Assembly: GCA_913061505.1 (NCBI GenBank)
Contig: CAJXSO010000001.1
Span: 62,001 to 126,000, forward strand
Direction of reading: 5' to 3'
DNA: 64,000 nt
From: an uncultured Lutimaribacter sp.
GTDB taxonomy: Bacteria > Pseudomonadota > Alphaproteobacteria > Rhodobacterales > Rhodobacteraceae
This document shows positions 44,143 through 52,615 of this stretch, in pieces. Both the position numbers and the translations under genes were made by a program. Numbering within the stretch: the first letter of the stretch is position 1; every line of letters begins with the position of its first letter. The notes under the pieces were generated by a model. The model saw nothing but the letters and a program-made list of their open reading frames with translations. It was not told the DNA's origin and ran no database searches.

Positions 44143-45408
44143 TCAGCCCTTGCCCTTCCATGGCACCAACCAGCGTTCGGCGATCCGGAACAAAATATCA
44201 ATCCCGTAGCCGATGATCCCGATCAAGATGATCCCCATAATCACGATGTCGGTCAGCTGGAATTTCGCGGCCACCATAATCATCATGCCGGCGCCTTTTT
44301 CTGCCGCAACCAATTCAGCCGCCACAACCGTGCCCCAGCACACCCCCATGGCCACGCGCGCACCGGTAAAGATTTCGGGCAGCGAGTTTGGAATGATCAC
44401 ATGGCGCAGCACCTGCCATTTGCTGGCGCCCAGCGAATAGGCCGCGTGCACCTTCGAGATGCGCACCCCCGACACGCCCGAGCGCGCGGCGATCGCCATG
44501 ATCCACAGCGCCGCCAGGAACAACAAGATGATCTTGCCACTTTCGCCGATGCCAGCCCAGATAATCACCAGCGGGATCAGCGCCAAAGGCGGCACCGGGC
44601 GCATAAATTCAACGATCGGGTCAAACCAGCCGCGAAACCAGTTTGACAGCCCCATCGCATAGCCCAGCGGAATGCCCACCAAGGCCCCCAGCATAAAGCC
44701 CACCACAACACGGTAAAGCGACCAGCCAAGGTGCTCCCATAGGGTAAAGTTCTGATACCCCTCGCGGGCGATTTCCAGCACACGGCTGGCCACGGCTTCG
44801 GGCGGGGGCAGCCAGATCGGCTCCATCTGCATGCCCTTGGGCGGCTCGTAATTCAACGAGCCTTTGGGCGTTACCACCACACGGCCTGCGGTGGTTTGCA
44901 CCGCGCCACCGCTGGTGACAGGGATACCATCAATCGCAATCACCTGCGCCCCGTCCTTGCGGGTGATTTCATCGTTTTTGTCAAACAAAATCAGCTGCGA
45001 ACGCCACGCGCCCACAGTGATACTGTCGTTTTTGGCAAACCCCGGCCCAGGCTCGGTGGCGCGCTGTTCGACATCTTCACCAATGGGAAACACGCGCACA
45101 AAAATGGTGGCATCATCGGTGCTGCCATCGGGGGCCTGCAGGGTGTAGGTGAATTCGGTATCGCCCACAAAGGGGCCAGGCACATGCACCGGCACCAATT
45201 TCGAGCCGGTAAACGCCCCCCACAGCAAAAAGATTGTCAGCAATGAAATCACGCTGGCCCAACGATCGGGGCGCACGGCGCTTTCATCGCCAAATGTTAC
45301 CGTTTTCAGCGAGGTGAAATCATGGCGCGCCGAAAGCCGGCTGGCCAGTATACGCACCACAATAAAGGCTGCTACAAAGATCAGAACATAAATGACCAAA
45401 GGTATCAT
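44143..45408 (-). CDS. tauC: Taurine ABC transporter permease with extended N-terminus
   Basis: 421 residues, compared with about 275 for E. coli TauC. Residues 1-22 and about 51-70 are hydrophobic, followed by a soluble region of about 130 residues (FTYTLQAPDGSTDDATIFVR, QVIAIDGIPVTSGGAVQTTA) that is probably periplasmic. The canonical permease domain starts near 215 and contains the EAA-like loop SLGASKWQVLRHVIIPNSLP. It forms the channel with TauB. It overlaps tauB by ATGA. Assignment to taurine rests on the cluster. Confidence 0.87.
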   Translation of the reverse strand: MIPLVIYVLIFVAAFIVVRILASRLSARHDFTSLKTVTFGDESAVRPDRWASVISLLTIFLLWGAFTGSKLVPVHVPGPFVGDTEFTYTLQAPDGSTDDATIFVRVFPIGEDVEQRATEPGPGFAKNDSITVGAWRSQLILFDKNDEITRKDGAQVIAIDGIPVTSGGAVQTTAGRVVVTPKGSLNYEPPKGMQMEPIWLPPPEAVASRVLEIAREGYQNFTLWEHLGWSLYRVVVGFMLGALVGIPLGYAMGLSNWFRGWFDPIVEFMRPVPPLALIPLVIIWAGIGESGKIILLFLAALWIMAIAARSGVSGVRISKVHAAYSLGASKWQVLRHVIIPNSLPEIFTGARVAMGVCWGTVVAAELVAAEKGAGMMIMVAAKFQLTDIVIMGIILIGIIGYGIDILFRIAERWLVPWKGKG

Positions 45409-46217
45409 GCGCCTGCCCCCGCTTCGGCCCGGCCCATGATTTCTTCTTCCATGTCCCAGATCATCGACAGAATTTCTTCGCGTTTCTCGGCGAATTCAGG
45501 GTGTTTTTTGACCATGCGCAGATCTTGGCCCACCCCCATATCGGCAAAGGGCAGTCGGTATTCTTTATGAATGCGCCCGGGCCTTGGCGCCATAACCAAC
45601 AGCCGTTCGCCCAATAGCAGCGCCTCTTCGACCGAGTGGGTAATCAAGATGATCGTCTTGCCGGTTTCTTTCCACAGCTTCAGCACCAGCCCCTGCATTT
45701 TCTCGCGCGTCAGTGCATCCAGCGCGCCCAGCGGCTCGTCCATCAAGATCACATCAGGGTCATTGGCCAGGCACCGGGCCAGCGCCACGCGCTGCTGCAT
45801 GCCCCCGGACAATTCGTAAATGGCCTTATCTTTGAAATCTTTCAGCCCCACCACATCAAGCAGATGCTCGACATTGGGCATATAATCAGCGGCGCTGACC
45901 CCTTTCATGCGGGGGCCAAAGCTGACGTTGTCGCGCACATTCATCCACTCAAACAGCGCGCCTTGCTGAAACACCATGCCCCGCTCGGCATCGGGGCCGG
46001 TTACGCGGTGCCCGTTGAGCATGATTTGCCCCGCCGTGGGCGCCAAAAACCCTGCCAAAATGTTCAAAAGCGTGGTCTTGCCACAGCCCGATGGCCCCAG
46101 CACCGACAGCAATTCGCCGGGTTTGAGATGCAGTGATACATCTTTCAGCGCCTGCACCGCCCCGCCATTGGGCAGATCAAAGCGCATAGATATATTTTCG
46201 ATAGATAGTCCTGTCAT
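45405..46217 (-). CDS. tauB: Taurine ABC transporter ATP-binding protein
   Basis: 270 residues. Walker A GPSGCGKTT near residue 42, Q-loop MVFQQGALF, signature LSGGMQQRVALARCLA and Walker B VILMDEPLGALD with a later ITHSVEEA (H-loop) are all intact. It powers TauC. A short C-terminal extension (PEFAEKREEILSMIWDMEEE) follows the ATPase core. It lies 79 bases after tauA, with a stable hairpin in the gap. Confidence 0.92.
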   Translation of the reverse strand: MTGLSIENISMRFDLPNGGAVQALKDVSLHLKPGELLSVLGPSGCGKTTLLNILAGFLAPTAGQIMLNGHRVTGPDAERGMVFQQGALFEWMNVRDNVSFGPRMKGVSAADYMPNVEHLLDVVGLKDFKDKAIYELSGGMQQRVALARCLANDPDVILMDEPLGALDALTREKMQGLVLKLWKETGKTIILITHSVEEALLLGERLLVMAPRPGRIHKEYRLPFADMGVGQDLRMVKKHPEFAEKREEILSMIWDMEEEIMGRAEAGAGA

Positions 46218-46254
46218 GGCCTGCCCTTACCGGGGTTTTCCCCTGTCTTGCATG

Positions 46255-46283
46255 CCAAGGGCGCAGCCAGGCCGCGCCCTTGG
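46255..46283 (-). other. Hairpin between tauA and tauB
   Basis: Ten-base perfect arms CCAAGGGCGC (46255-46264) and GCGCCCTTGG (46274-46283) enclose a 9-base loop directly after the binding-protein gene. Such hairpins commonly protect the upstream mRNA so that the binding protein is made in excess over the permease subunits. On the minus strand there is no T-run. Confidence 0.65.
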
Positions 46284-46296
46284 TTTTATGCAGCTT

Positions 46297-47298
46297 TTAT
46301 TCGGCAGCCGCAGCCAGTGGGCCAGTATTTACGTTGTTGGCATAGGTATCCAACGCCTTGTCGATCGCACCGGCAGACACAAACACATCGGCCACGCCTT
46401 TCATGAACTCTTGCGCGCCGCCGCCCAGCCATTTGGCCGACAGCTGATCTGCCACGGTGGGGAACACAAAGGTTGCCAGCGTCGATGCTGTCGCGTCGTT
46501 ATCCATGCCGCTGTCTTTGGCAATGACGGGCAGCATTTCCGCGTGGTTGGCGCTATCGGCCCATTTGGCATTGGCCTCGGCGGTGACTTTCAGGAATTTG
46601 GCCACCATATCGGGGTTTTCAGCAACAAAGCTGGCCGGGCCCGAGGTAACATCGAACACCAGAATGCCCAGGTCTTCTTTCTCGGCGCCGGTCAGCAGCA
46701 CATTGCCGTGCTCTTTGGCGCGGCGCAGCGCACCACCCCAGCCGCAGAACATATCAACCGCGCCCTGCGCAATGGCCGCGGCGCCCTCGGGCGGGGCCAT
46801 GTTGACCACTTCCATGCTGCCCACATCCACGCCAAAATGGTTCATCTGCTTCAAGAAACCATAATGCGCGGCGGTGCCCAATGGCACGGCCACTTTCTTG
46901 CCTGCCAATTCGCCGGCGCTGGTTTTATCGATTTCCAGATCGGCGCGCACCACGCAGTTGTCGTTGTCGGAATAGCTGACCGCCACATCGACAATCGCCA
47001 GATCCTGGCCTGCGCTGGTGGCTACAACAAAGGGCGGCACGCCCTGGCTGACCGACAGCTGCACATCGCCGCTGGCCATCGCAGCCGACATGGCGGTGCC
47101 GGTATCAAAGGCGCGCCAGTTCACCTTGACGCCCAACGCCTCGTCATAGGTGCCCATGACTTTGGCATATTGGAAAGGCATCGGCCATTCCAGGAAATAG
47201 CCAACCGTGATCTCGTCCATCGCTTGGGCCGCGCCACCTGCGAAGATTGCCACACCGGCCGCGGCCGATAGCATCTTGGATTTTAGTGTCATTTTCAT
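46297..47298 (-). CDS. tauA: Taurine ABC transporter periplasmic binding protein
   Basis: 333 residues with a clear signal peptide (MKMTLKSKMLSAAAGVAIFA, cleavage after AQA near residue 26). The mature protein begins DEITVGYFLEWPMPFQYAKV, and GDVQLSVSQGVPPFVVATSAG, AGKKVAVPLGTAAHYGFLKQ are typical of the TauA/SsuA substrate-binding fold. It captures taurine in the periplasm. It is the first gene of a minus-strand tauABC operon divergent from tpa. Confidence 0.92.
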   Translation of the reverse strand: MKMTLKSKMLSAAAGVAIFAGGAAQAMDEITVGYFLEWPMPFQYAKVMGTYDEALGVKVNWRAFDTGTAMSAAMASGDVQLSVSQGVPPFVVATSAGQDLAIVDVAVSYSDNDNCVVRADLEIDKTSAGELAGKKVAVPLGTAAHYGFLKQMNHFGVDVGSMEVVNMAPPEGAAAIAQGAVDMFCGWGGALRRAKEHGNVLLTGAEKEDLGILVFDVTSGPASFVAENPDMVAKFLKVTAEANAKWADSANHAEMLPVIAKDSGMDNDATASTLATFVFPTVADQLSAKWLGGGAQEFMKGVADVFVSAGAIDKALDTYANNVNTGPLAAAAE

Positions 47299-47703
47299 AA
47301 CTCCCGTTCATTTTGACGGCCCGCTCGCACGGCAGGCCCTGGGTTCGACCACCCTTATTCTGGGCGATTCTGGTTATCATCCGGCCAGCCCCCGCGTGAC
47401 AGGGGCAGCACACAGCGCCCATCCGACCGGAAAACCTGATTCCGTTCAATGACCGATTTGGGATTTTATCAGGAAAAAGCACAAAGCCGCCGTCGTTTTA
47501 AGCGTTTCACAACGGCTTTTTCGGTTATCCTGCAACAGTTTCGCGACAGCTGGGTGAAATTTCAGCACATCAGCTGTAAAATTCTGGCTATACGCACTTG
47601 GGGTATCTGGCCCTATTTATTTCTGCGGTGCAAGGGTGTGATATGATCAGATCTGCGCCGCATCGCCGGCGCCATTGCTGTTTCCTGAAAACCGAGGCCC
47701 GAT
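47299..47703. other. Divergent tauA-tpa regulatory region (405 bases)
   Basis: No convincing gene. It holds the tpa-proximal pair of CTGG boxes (listed separately), and on the tauA side two ATTCTGG copies 10 bases apart (47357-47363 and 47367-47373) and CTGG...CCAG ends at 47370-47388. An AAAGCCG...CGGCTTTTT imperfect stem spans about 47491-47522. A 65-codon reading at 47449-47646 has no family features. Confidence 0.55.
47584..47616 (+). promoter_or_regulatory. Candidate TauR boxes upstream of tpa
   Basis: CTGGCTATAC (47584-47593) and CTGGCCCTAT (47607-47616) are direct repeats with a 23-base start-to-start spacing, ending 87 bases before the tpa ATG. The same arrangement occurs before xsc. 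As I recall, TauR of Rhodobacter capsulatus recognises direct repeats of the form CTGGACYTAA, close to these. Confidence 0.65.
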
Positions 47704-49092
47704 ATGGACGGAACATTCGAAAACGACATCAACAAGATTGTAGACATGGACCGCGCCCATGTGTGGCACCACCTTGTGCAGCACAAGCCGTTCGAAACCG
47801 GCCAGCCCCGCATTATCGTCGAGGGTAAGGGCATCCATGTATGGGACCAGCACGGCAAAAAGCACCTCGATGCGGTGTCGGGCGGCGTGTGGACGGTAAA
47901 CGTGGGCTATGGCCGCGAACGCATTGCCAATGCGGTGCGCGATCAGCTGATCAAGCTGAACTATTTCGCAGGCTCGGCAGGCTCGATCCCGGGGGCGATT
48001 TTCTCGGAAATGCTGATCGACAAAATGCCCGGCATGAGCCGCGTGTATTTCACCAACTCGGGCTCTGAGGCCAACGAGAAAGCCTTTAAGATGATCCGGC
48101 AGATCGCGCACAAGCGCTATGGCGGCAAGAAAAACAAAATTCTCTACCGCGATCGCGATTATCACGGCTCGACCATCGGCGCTATGAGCTGTGGCGGCCA
48201 AGACGAGCGTAACGCCCAATATGGCCCCTTCTCGCCCGATTTCGTGCGCGTGCCCCATTGCATGGAATATCGCCGCCACGAACAAGAGGGCGCGCCCGAG
48301 CAAAACTATGGCGAATGGGCCGCTGAACAGATCGAAAAGGTGATCTTGGCAGAAGGGCCCGAAACCGTGGGGGGCCTGTGCCTGGAACCCGTGACCGCCG
48401 GTGGTGGCGTGATCACCCCACCCGAAGGCTATTGGCAAAAAGTGCAAGAGATTTGCCGCAAATACGATATTTTGCTGCATATCGACGAGGTGGTCTGCGG
48501 TGTTGGGCGCACGGGCACATGGTTTGGCTACCAGCATTACGGCATCGAACCGGATTTCGTGACAATGGCCAAGGGCGTTGCCTCGGGCTATGCGGCCATC
48601 GCCTGCTGCGTTACCACCGAGCGCGTGTTTGATATGTTCAAAGACGATGCCGAAGACCCGATGAACTATTTCCGCGATATTTCCACCTTTGGTGGCTGCA
48701 CCGCAGGCCCCGCTGCGGCGATCGAAAACATGCATATCATCGAGGAAGAGGGCCTGTTGGCCAATACCACCGCGATGGGCGATTACATGCTGGATCAGCT
48801 GCATGCCTTGCAAGACAAACACGCCGTCATTGGTGATGTGCGCGGCAAGGGGCTGTTTTTGGGCGCCGAGCTGGTGGCCGACCGCGACAGCAAACAGCCC
48901 GTCGATGAAAAACTGGCCCAGCGCGTGGTGGCGGAATGCAACGCGCAAGCCGTGATCATCGGCGTGACCAACCGCTCGATCCCGGGGCGCAATAACACGC
49001 TGTGCTATAGCCCGGCGCTGATTGCCACCAAAGACGATATCGACCAGATCATCGCCGCCACCGACGAGGCGCTGACCCGCGTTTTCGGCTAA
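47704..49092 (+). CDS. tpa: Taurine-pyruvate aminotransferase
   Basis: 462 residues, class III PLP aminotransferase. FTNSGSEANEKAFKMIRQ binds the cofactor phosphate, DEVVCGVGRTGTWFG contains the PLP-ring Asp, and VTMAKGVASGY carries the Schiff-base Lys. DAVSGGVWTVNVGYGRERIA near residue 58 and the C-terminus RNNTLCYSPALIATKDDID are typical of Tpa. It converts taurine and pyruvate to sulfoacetaldehyde and alanine. No alanine dehydrogenase gene is in the window to recycle alanine. A terminator follows. Confidence 0.93.
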   Translation: MDGTFENDINKIVDMDRAHVWHHLVQHKPFETGQPRIIVEGKGIHVWDQHGKKHLDAVSGGVWTVNVGYGRERIANAVRDQLIKLNYFAGSAGSIPGAIFSEMLIDKMPGMSRVYFTNSGSEANEKAFKMIRQIAHKRYGGKKNKILYRDRDYHGSTIGAMSCGGQDERNAQYGPFSPDFVRVPHCMEYRRHEQEGAPEQNYGEWAAEQIEKVILAEGPETVGGLCLEPVTAGGGVITPPEGYWQKVQEICRKYDILLHIDEVVCGVGRTGTWFGYQHYGIEPDFVTMAKGVASGYAAIACCVTTERVFDMFKDDAEDPMNYFRDISTFGGCTAGPAAAIENMHIIEEEGLLANTTAMGDYMLDQLHALQDKHAVIGDVRGKGLFLGAELVADRDSKQPVDEKLAQRVVAECNAQAVIIGVTNRSIPGRNNTLCYSPALIATKDDIDQIIAATDEALTRVFG

Positions 49093-49111
49093 TTCGGAAC
49101 GATCCAAACCT

Positions 49112-49142
49112 AGGCCCCCGGTGCAGATCGGGGGCCTTTTTT
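49112..49142 (+). terminator. Rho-independent terminator after tpa
   Basis: Arms AGGCCCCCG (49112-49120) and CGGGGGCCT (49129-49137) with an 8-base loop are followed by six T. It separates tpa from tauR, so tauR and xsc need their own promoters or read-through. Confidence 0.9.
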
Positions 49143-49176
49143 ATGCGCAAAGCGGCCCCAGGCATCGGGCGCCCGC

Positions 49177-49208
49177 ATCATACCAGTTTACCAGCGCCAT
49201 AAGGCCAG
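49177..49208 (-). promoter_or_regulatory. Inverted-orientation CTGG boxes just upstream of tauR
   Basis: On the minus strand CTGGCCTTAT (49208 to 49199) and CTGGTATGAT (49186 to 49177) lie 22 bases apart, ending 13 bases before the tauR ATG. They resemble the tpa and xsc boxes but in the opposite direction, a placement that would suit autorepression of tauR. Confidence 0.45.
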
Positions 49209-49221
49209 TTAATCTGCCCCC

Positions 49222-50700
49222 ATGGCGATACCTGTTGAAACCTTTTTTCTAGATCCGCACGCGCAAGCCACCTTGCAGGCGCGCATTCAGCAGATGATTG
49301 CCCAAGGCATTTTATCGGGCCGCTTTCGCCCGGGCGAAAAGCTGCCATCGTCGCGAAAACTGGCCACACATTTGGGCGTCAGCCGCATCACCGTAACCTT
49401 GGCCTATACCGAATTGGTGGCCTCGGATTATCTGACAGCGCAGGGGCGCTCGGGGTATTTCGTGTCGGAAAATGCGCCCGAACCCATGCCAAAGCCCAGC
49501 GCGCCCCCCGCCCAAGACCGGGTGGATTGGGCCCGTGCTATCGGCCAGCGCTTTACCGGCGGGGTAGCGCCCGAAAAGCCCCAAGACTGGGCGCGCTATC
49601 GCTATCCTTTCATCTATGGGCAGGCAGACCCAACATTGTTTGATCATGCCAATTGGCGGCTATGCGCGCTGCAGGCGCTGGGGCAAAAAGATTTCGCAGC
49701 CCTGACCACCGATTACTACGATCAAGACGATCCGCAATTGGTGGAATTCATCGCGCGCCACACCCTGCCCCGGCGTGGGATTGTGGCCGATACCTCGCAA
49801 ATACTGGTCACATTGGGCGCGCAAAACGCGCTGTGGCTGGCGGCCCAAGTGCTGCTGACCCAGCGCCGCACCGCCGCCGTAGAAGACCCGTGCTACCCCG
49901 CCCTGCGCGATATTTTAACCCAATCGCGCTGCCATTTGCGCCCCATATCGGTAGATGCCCACGGCCTGCCCCCCGACGCGCTGGGCGATGCGGTGGATGT
50001 AATCTTTACCACCCCGTCGCACCAATGCCCCAGCTCGGCCACCATGCCACTGGCGCGCCGCCATGCCTTGCTGGACCGCGCCCGCCAGTTGGATGCGCTG
50101 ATTGTCGAGGATGATTACGAATTCGAAATGTCGTTTCTGCAATCGCCGTCCCCGGCGCTGAAATCGCTCGATCAGGATGGGCGCGTGATCTATGTGGGCA
50201 GCTTTTCCAAATCGCTGTTTCCAGGGTTGCGGCTGGGCTATCTGGTGGGCTCGGCCCCGTTTATCCGCGAGGCGCGCGCCCTGCGCGCCAGCGTTTTGCG
50301 CCACCCGCCGGGCCATATCCAGCGCACCGCCGCCTATTTCCTGTCGCTGGGCCATTACGATGCGTTGATCCGCAAAACCGGGCGTGTTTATGCCCAACGC
50401 CGGCAGGTGATGGAAAGCGCGATCCATCAATATGGCCTGGAAATTGCCGGCAGCGGCGCGCATGGCGGCTCGTCTTTTTGGATGCGCGCGCCCGATGGGG
50501 TGGATACTGGCCAATTGGCCCAAGATCTGCGCGCCAAAGGGGTGCTGATCGAACCGGGCAGTTCGTTTTTTCATGGCGAGGCCCCGCCGCAAAATTTCTA
50601 CCGCCTTGCCTATTCCTCGATTCCTGCCGAACGCATCCCCGAGGGCATCGCCCGTATCGCAGGCGCCCTGGGCCAAACTGGCCATAAGGCAGATCGGTAA
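49222..50700 (+). CDS. tauR: MocR/GntR-type taurine regulator
   Basis: 492 residues: an N-terminal GntR winged helix (approx. 12-80, GILSGRFRPGEKLPSSRKLA, then VSRITVTLAYTELVASDYL) joined to an aminotransferase-like PLP domain (from about 130). VEDDYEFEM carries the PLP-ring Asp equivalent and YVGSFSKSLFPGLRLGYLV the PLP-binding Lys. MocR proteins use this domain as a sensor. Position between tpa and xsc matches TauR, the taurine-responsive activator of alphaproteobacteria. The DNA boxes described here are its likely targets. Confidence 0.9.
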   Translation: MAIPVETFFLDPHAQATLQARIQQMIAQGILSGRFRPGEKLPSSRKLATHLGVSRITVTLAYTELVASDYLTAQGRSGYFVSENAPEPMPKPSAPPAQDRVDWARAIGQRFTGGVAPEKPQDWARYRYPFIYGQADPTLFDHANWRLCALQALGQKDFAALTTDYYDQDDPQLVEFIARHTLPRRGIVADTSQILVTLGAQNALWLAAQVLLTQRRTAAVEDPCYPALRDILTQSRCHLRPISVDAHGLPPDALGDAVDVIFTTPSHQCPSSATMPLARRHALLDRARQLDALIVEDDYEFEMSFLQSPSPALKSLDQDGRVIYVGSFSKSLFPGLRLGYLVGSAPFIREARALRASVLRHPPGHIQRTAAYFLSLGHYDALIRKTGRVYAQRRQVMESAIHQYGLEIAGSGAHGGSSFWMRAPDGVDTGQLAQDLRAKGVLIEPGSSFFHGEAPPQNFYRLAYSSIPAERIPEGIARIAGALGQTGHKADR

Positions 50701-50710
50701 CTGGCCCTAT
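50678..50710 (+). promoter_or_regulatory. Candidate TauR boxes upstream of xsc
   Basis: CTGGCCATAA (50678-50687) and CTGGCCCTAT (50701-50710) are direct repeats with a 23-base spacing, ending 93 bases before the xsc ATG. The downstream box extends to an exact 11-base match, CTGGCCCTATT, with the tpa box at 47607-47617. The upstream box lies inside the tauR coding end. Confidence 0.65.
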
Positions 50711-50803
50711 TACCATTCCCCCCACCCTTTAGGTTGGCATCAGCAAAACATCAGGGGCTTTGGCGCCCCGAATCCCCATGCCCGAATGACGGAGACACCC
50801 AGC

Positions 50804-52579
50804 ATGAAAATGACAACCGAAGAAGCCTTTGTAAAAGTCTTGCAGATGCATGGCATTGAACATGCCTTTGGCATCATCGGCTCGGCTTTCATGCCGATTT
50901 CCGATCTATTCCCGCAGGCAGGCATCAGCTTTTGGGATTGTGCGCACGAAGGCTCGGGCGGGATGATGGCCGATGGCTATACCCGTGCCAGCGGCAAGAT
51001 GAGCATGATGATCGCACAAAACGGCCCCGGCATTACCAATTTCGTGACAGCCGTGAAAACCGCCTATTGGAACCACACGCCGCTGCTGCTGGTCACACCG
51101 CAGGCCGCCAATAAAACCATCGGCCAGGGCGGGTTCCAAGAGGTGGAACAAATGGCGCTGTTCAAGGATATGGTCGCCTATCAAGAAGAGGTGCGCGACC
51201 CCTCGCGCATCGCCGAGGTGCTGAACCGCGTCATCATCAACGCACGCCGCGCCAGCGCGCCGGCACAAATCAACGTGCCGCGCGATTACTGGACGCAGGT
51301 GATCGATATCGAGCTGCCCCGCATCGTGGAATTCGAGCGCCCCAATGGCGGCGAAGAGGCCCTGACAGCCGCGGCCGAATTGCTGGGCCAGGCCAAATTC
51401 CCGGTCATTTTGAACGGTGCAGGTGTGGTGCTGGCGGGCGCCATTCCCGCCTCGATGGCCCTGGCCGAGCGGCTGGATGCCCCTGTGTGCGTGGGCTATC
51501 AGCACAACGATGCCTTCCCCGGCTCGCACCCGCTGTTTGCCGGGCCTTTGGGCTATAACGGCTCGAAAGCCGGAATGGAGCTGATTTCCAAAGCCGATGT
51601 TGTGCTGTGCCTTGGCACCCGCCTGAACCCGTTTTCCACCCTGCCGGGCTATGGCATCGATTATTGGCCCAAGGATGCGCAGATCATTCAGGTGGATATC
51701 AACCCAGATCGCATTGGCCTGACCAAAAAAGTATCGGTCGGTATCGTGGGCGATGCGCGCAAAGTGGCCGAAACGCTGCTGGCCCGCCTGCCCGACACCG
51801 CGGGCGACGCTGGCCGCGAGGAACGCCGCGCGCTGATTGGTCAAACCAAATCGGCCTGGGCGCAGCAGCTGTCCAGCATGGATCACGAAGATGATGATCC
51901 GGGCACCACATGGAACCAGCGCGCACGCGCCGACAAACCCGATTGGATGAGCCCCCGCATGGCATGGCGCGCCATTCAAAGCGCGCTGCCGAAAGAGGCG
52001 ATTATTTCCTCGGATATTGGCAATAACTGCGCCATCGGCAACGCCTACCCAACCTTTGAGGCGGGCCGCAAATATCTGGCACCGGGCCTGTTTGGGCCCT
52101 GCGGCTATGGCCTGCCGGCGATTGTTGGCGCCAAAATCGGCTGCCCCGATGTGCCAGTTGTGGGCTTTGCGGGCGATGGTGCCTTTGGCATCGCGGTGAC
52201 CGAACTGACCGCCATTGGCCGCTCGGAATGGCCGCCCATCACCATGGTTGTGTTCCGCAACTATCAATGGGGCGCGGAAAAGCGCAACTCGACCCTGTGG
52301 TATGACGACAATTTTGTGGGCACCGAGCTGGACACGCAAGTGTCTTATGCCGGCATTGCACAGGCCTGTGGCCTGCAAGGCGTTGTGGCCCGCACCATGG
52401 ATGAGCTGAAAGACGCGCTGAACCAAGCCATCAAAGATCAGATGGAAAACGGCAAAACCACGCTGATCGAGGCGCTGATCAACCAAGAGCTGGGCGAGCC
52501 GTTCCGCCGCGACGCGATGAAAAAGCCCGTGGCTGTTGCCGGTATCGACCGCGCCGACATGCGCCCGCAATCGGCCTAA
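50804..52579 (+). CDS. xsc: Sulfoacetaldehyde acetyltransferase
   Basis: 591 residues, ThDP-dependent enzyme of the acetolactate-synthase superfamily. The N-terminal Pyr domain has IIGSAFMPISDLFPQAG and CAHEGSGGMMADGYTRA (catalytic Glu); the C-terminal PP domain has GFAGDGAFGIAVTEL and VFRNYQWGAEKRN, the ThDP/Mg motif. Length and the HEGSGG block match Xsc rather than acetolactate synthase. It converts sulfoacetaldehyde and phosphate to acetyl phosphate and sulfite. ATG 50804 with GGAGAC upstream is chosen; the much longer reading overlaps tauR. A 7-base hairpin without T-run (52580-52602) is all that separates it from convergent pta. Confidence 0.94.
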   Translation: MKMTTEEAFVKVLQMHGIEHAFGIIGSAFMPISDLFPQAGISFWDCAHEGSGGMMADGYTRASGKMSMMIAQNGPGITNFVTAVKTAYWNHTPLLLVTPQAANKTIGQGGFQEVEQMALFKDMVAYQEEVRDPSRIAEVLNRVIINARRASAPAQINVPRDYWTQVIDIELPRIVEFERPNGGEEALTAAAELLGQAKFPVILNGAGVVLAGAIPASMALAERLDAPVCVGYQHNDAFPGSHPLFAGPLGYNGSKAGMELISKADVVLCLGTRLNPFSTLPGYGIDYWPKDAQIIQVDINPDRIGLTKKVSVGIVGDARKVAETLLARLPDTAGDAGREERRALIGQTKSAWAQQLSSMDHEDDDPGTTWNQRARADKPDWMSPRMAWRAIQSALPKEAIISSDIGNNCAIGNAYPTFEAGRKYLAPGLFGPCGYGLPAIVGAKIGCPDVPVVGFAGDGAFGIAVTELTAIGRSEWPPITMVVFRNYQWGAEKRNSTLWYDDNFVGTELDTQVSYAGIAQACGLQGVVARTMDELKDALNQAIKDQMENGKTTLIEALINQELGEPFRRDAMKKPVAVAGIDRADMRPQSA

Positions 52580-52615
52580 TCCGCGGGGGGCTGGGCCGCG
52601 GATGCAGCCCGGCCC

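Noticed and set aside
45976-47271. 431-codon plus-strand frame opposite tauB-tauA
   Set aside because: It spans the tauA-tauB gap and hairpin, and both minus-strand genes are unambiguous.
47491-47522. AAAGCCG...CGGCTTTTT stem as a terminator of a small RNA in the tauA-tpa gap
   Set aside because: The stem is interrupted, the loop is long and no promoter is evident; the evidence is too weak for an RNA gene.
47449-47646. Possible 65-codon gene in the tauA-tpa region
   Set aside because: No family similarity that I can see, no strong Shine-Dalgarno site, and it overlaps the proposed TauR boxes.
47647-49107. 486-codon minus-strand open frame opposite tpa
   Set aside because: It is a shadow of tpa with no recognisable domain, and it would block the divergent promoter region.
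50906-52570. 554-codon minus-strand open frame opposite xsc
   Set aside because: It mirrors xsc exactly, has no family motifs, and is typical of antisense frames in GC-rich codon-biased genes.
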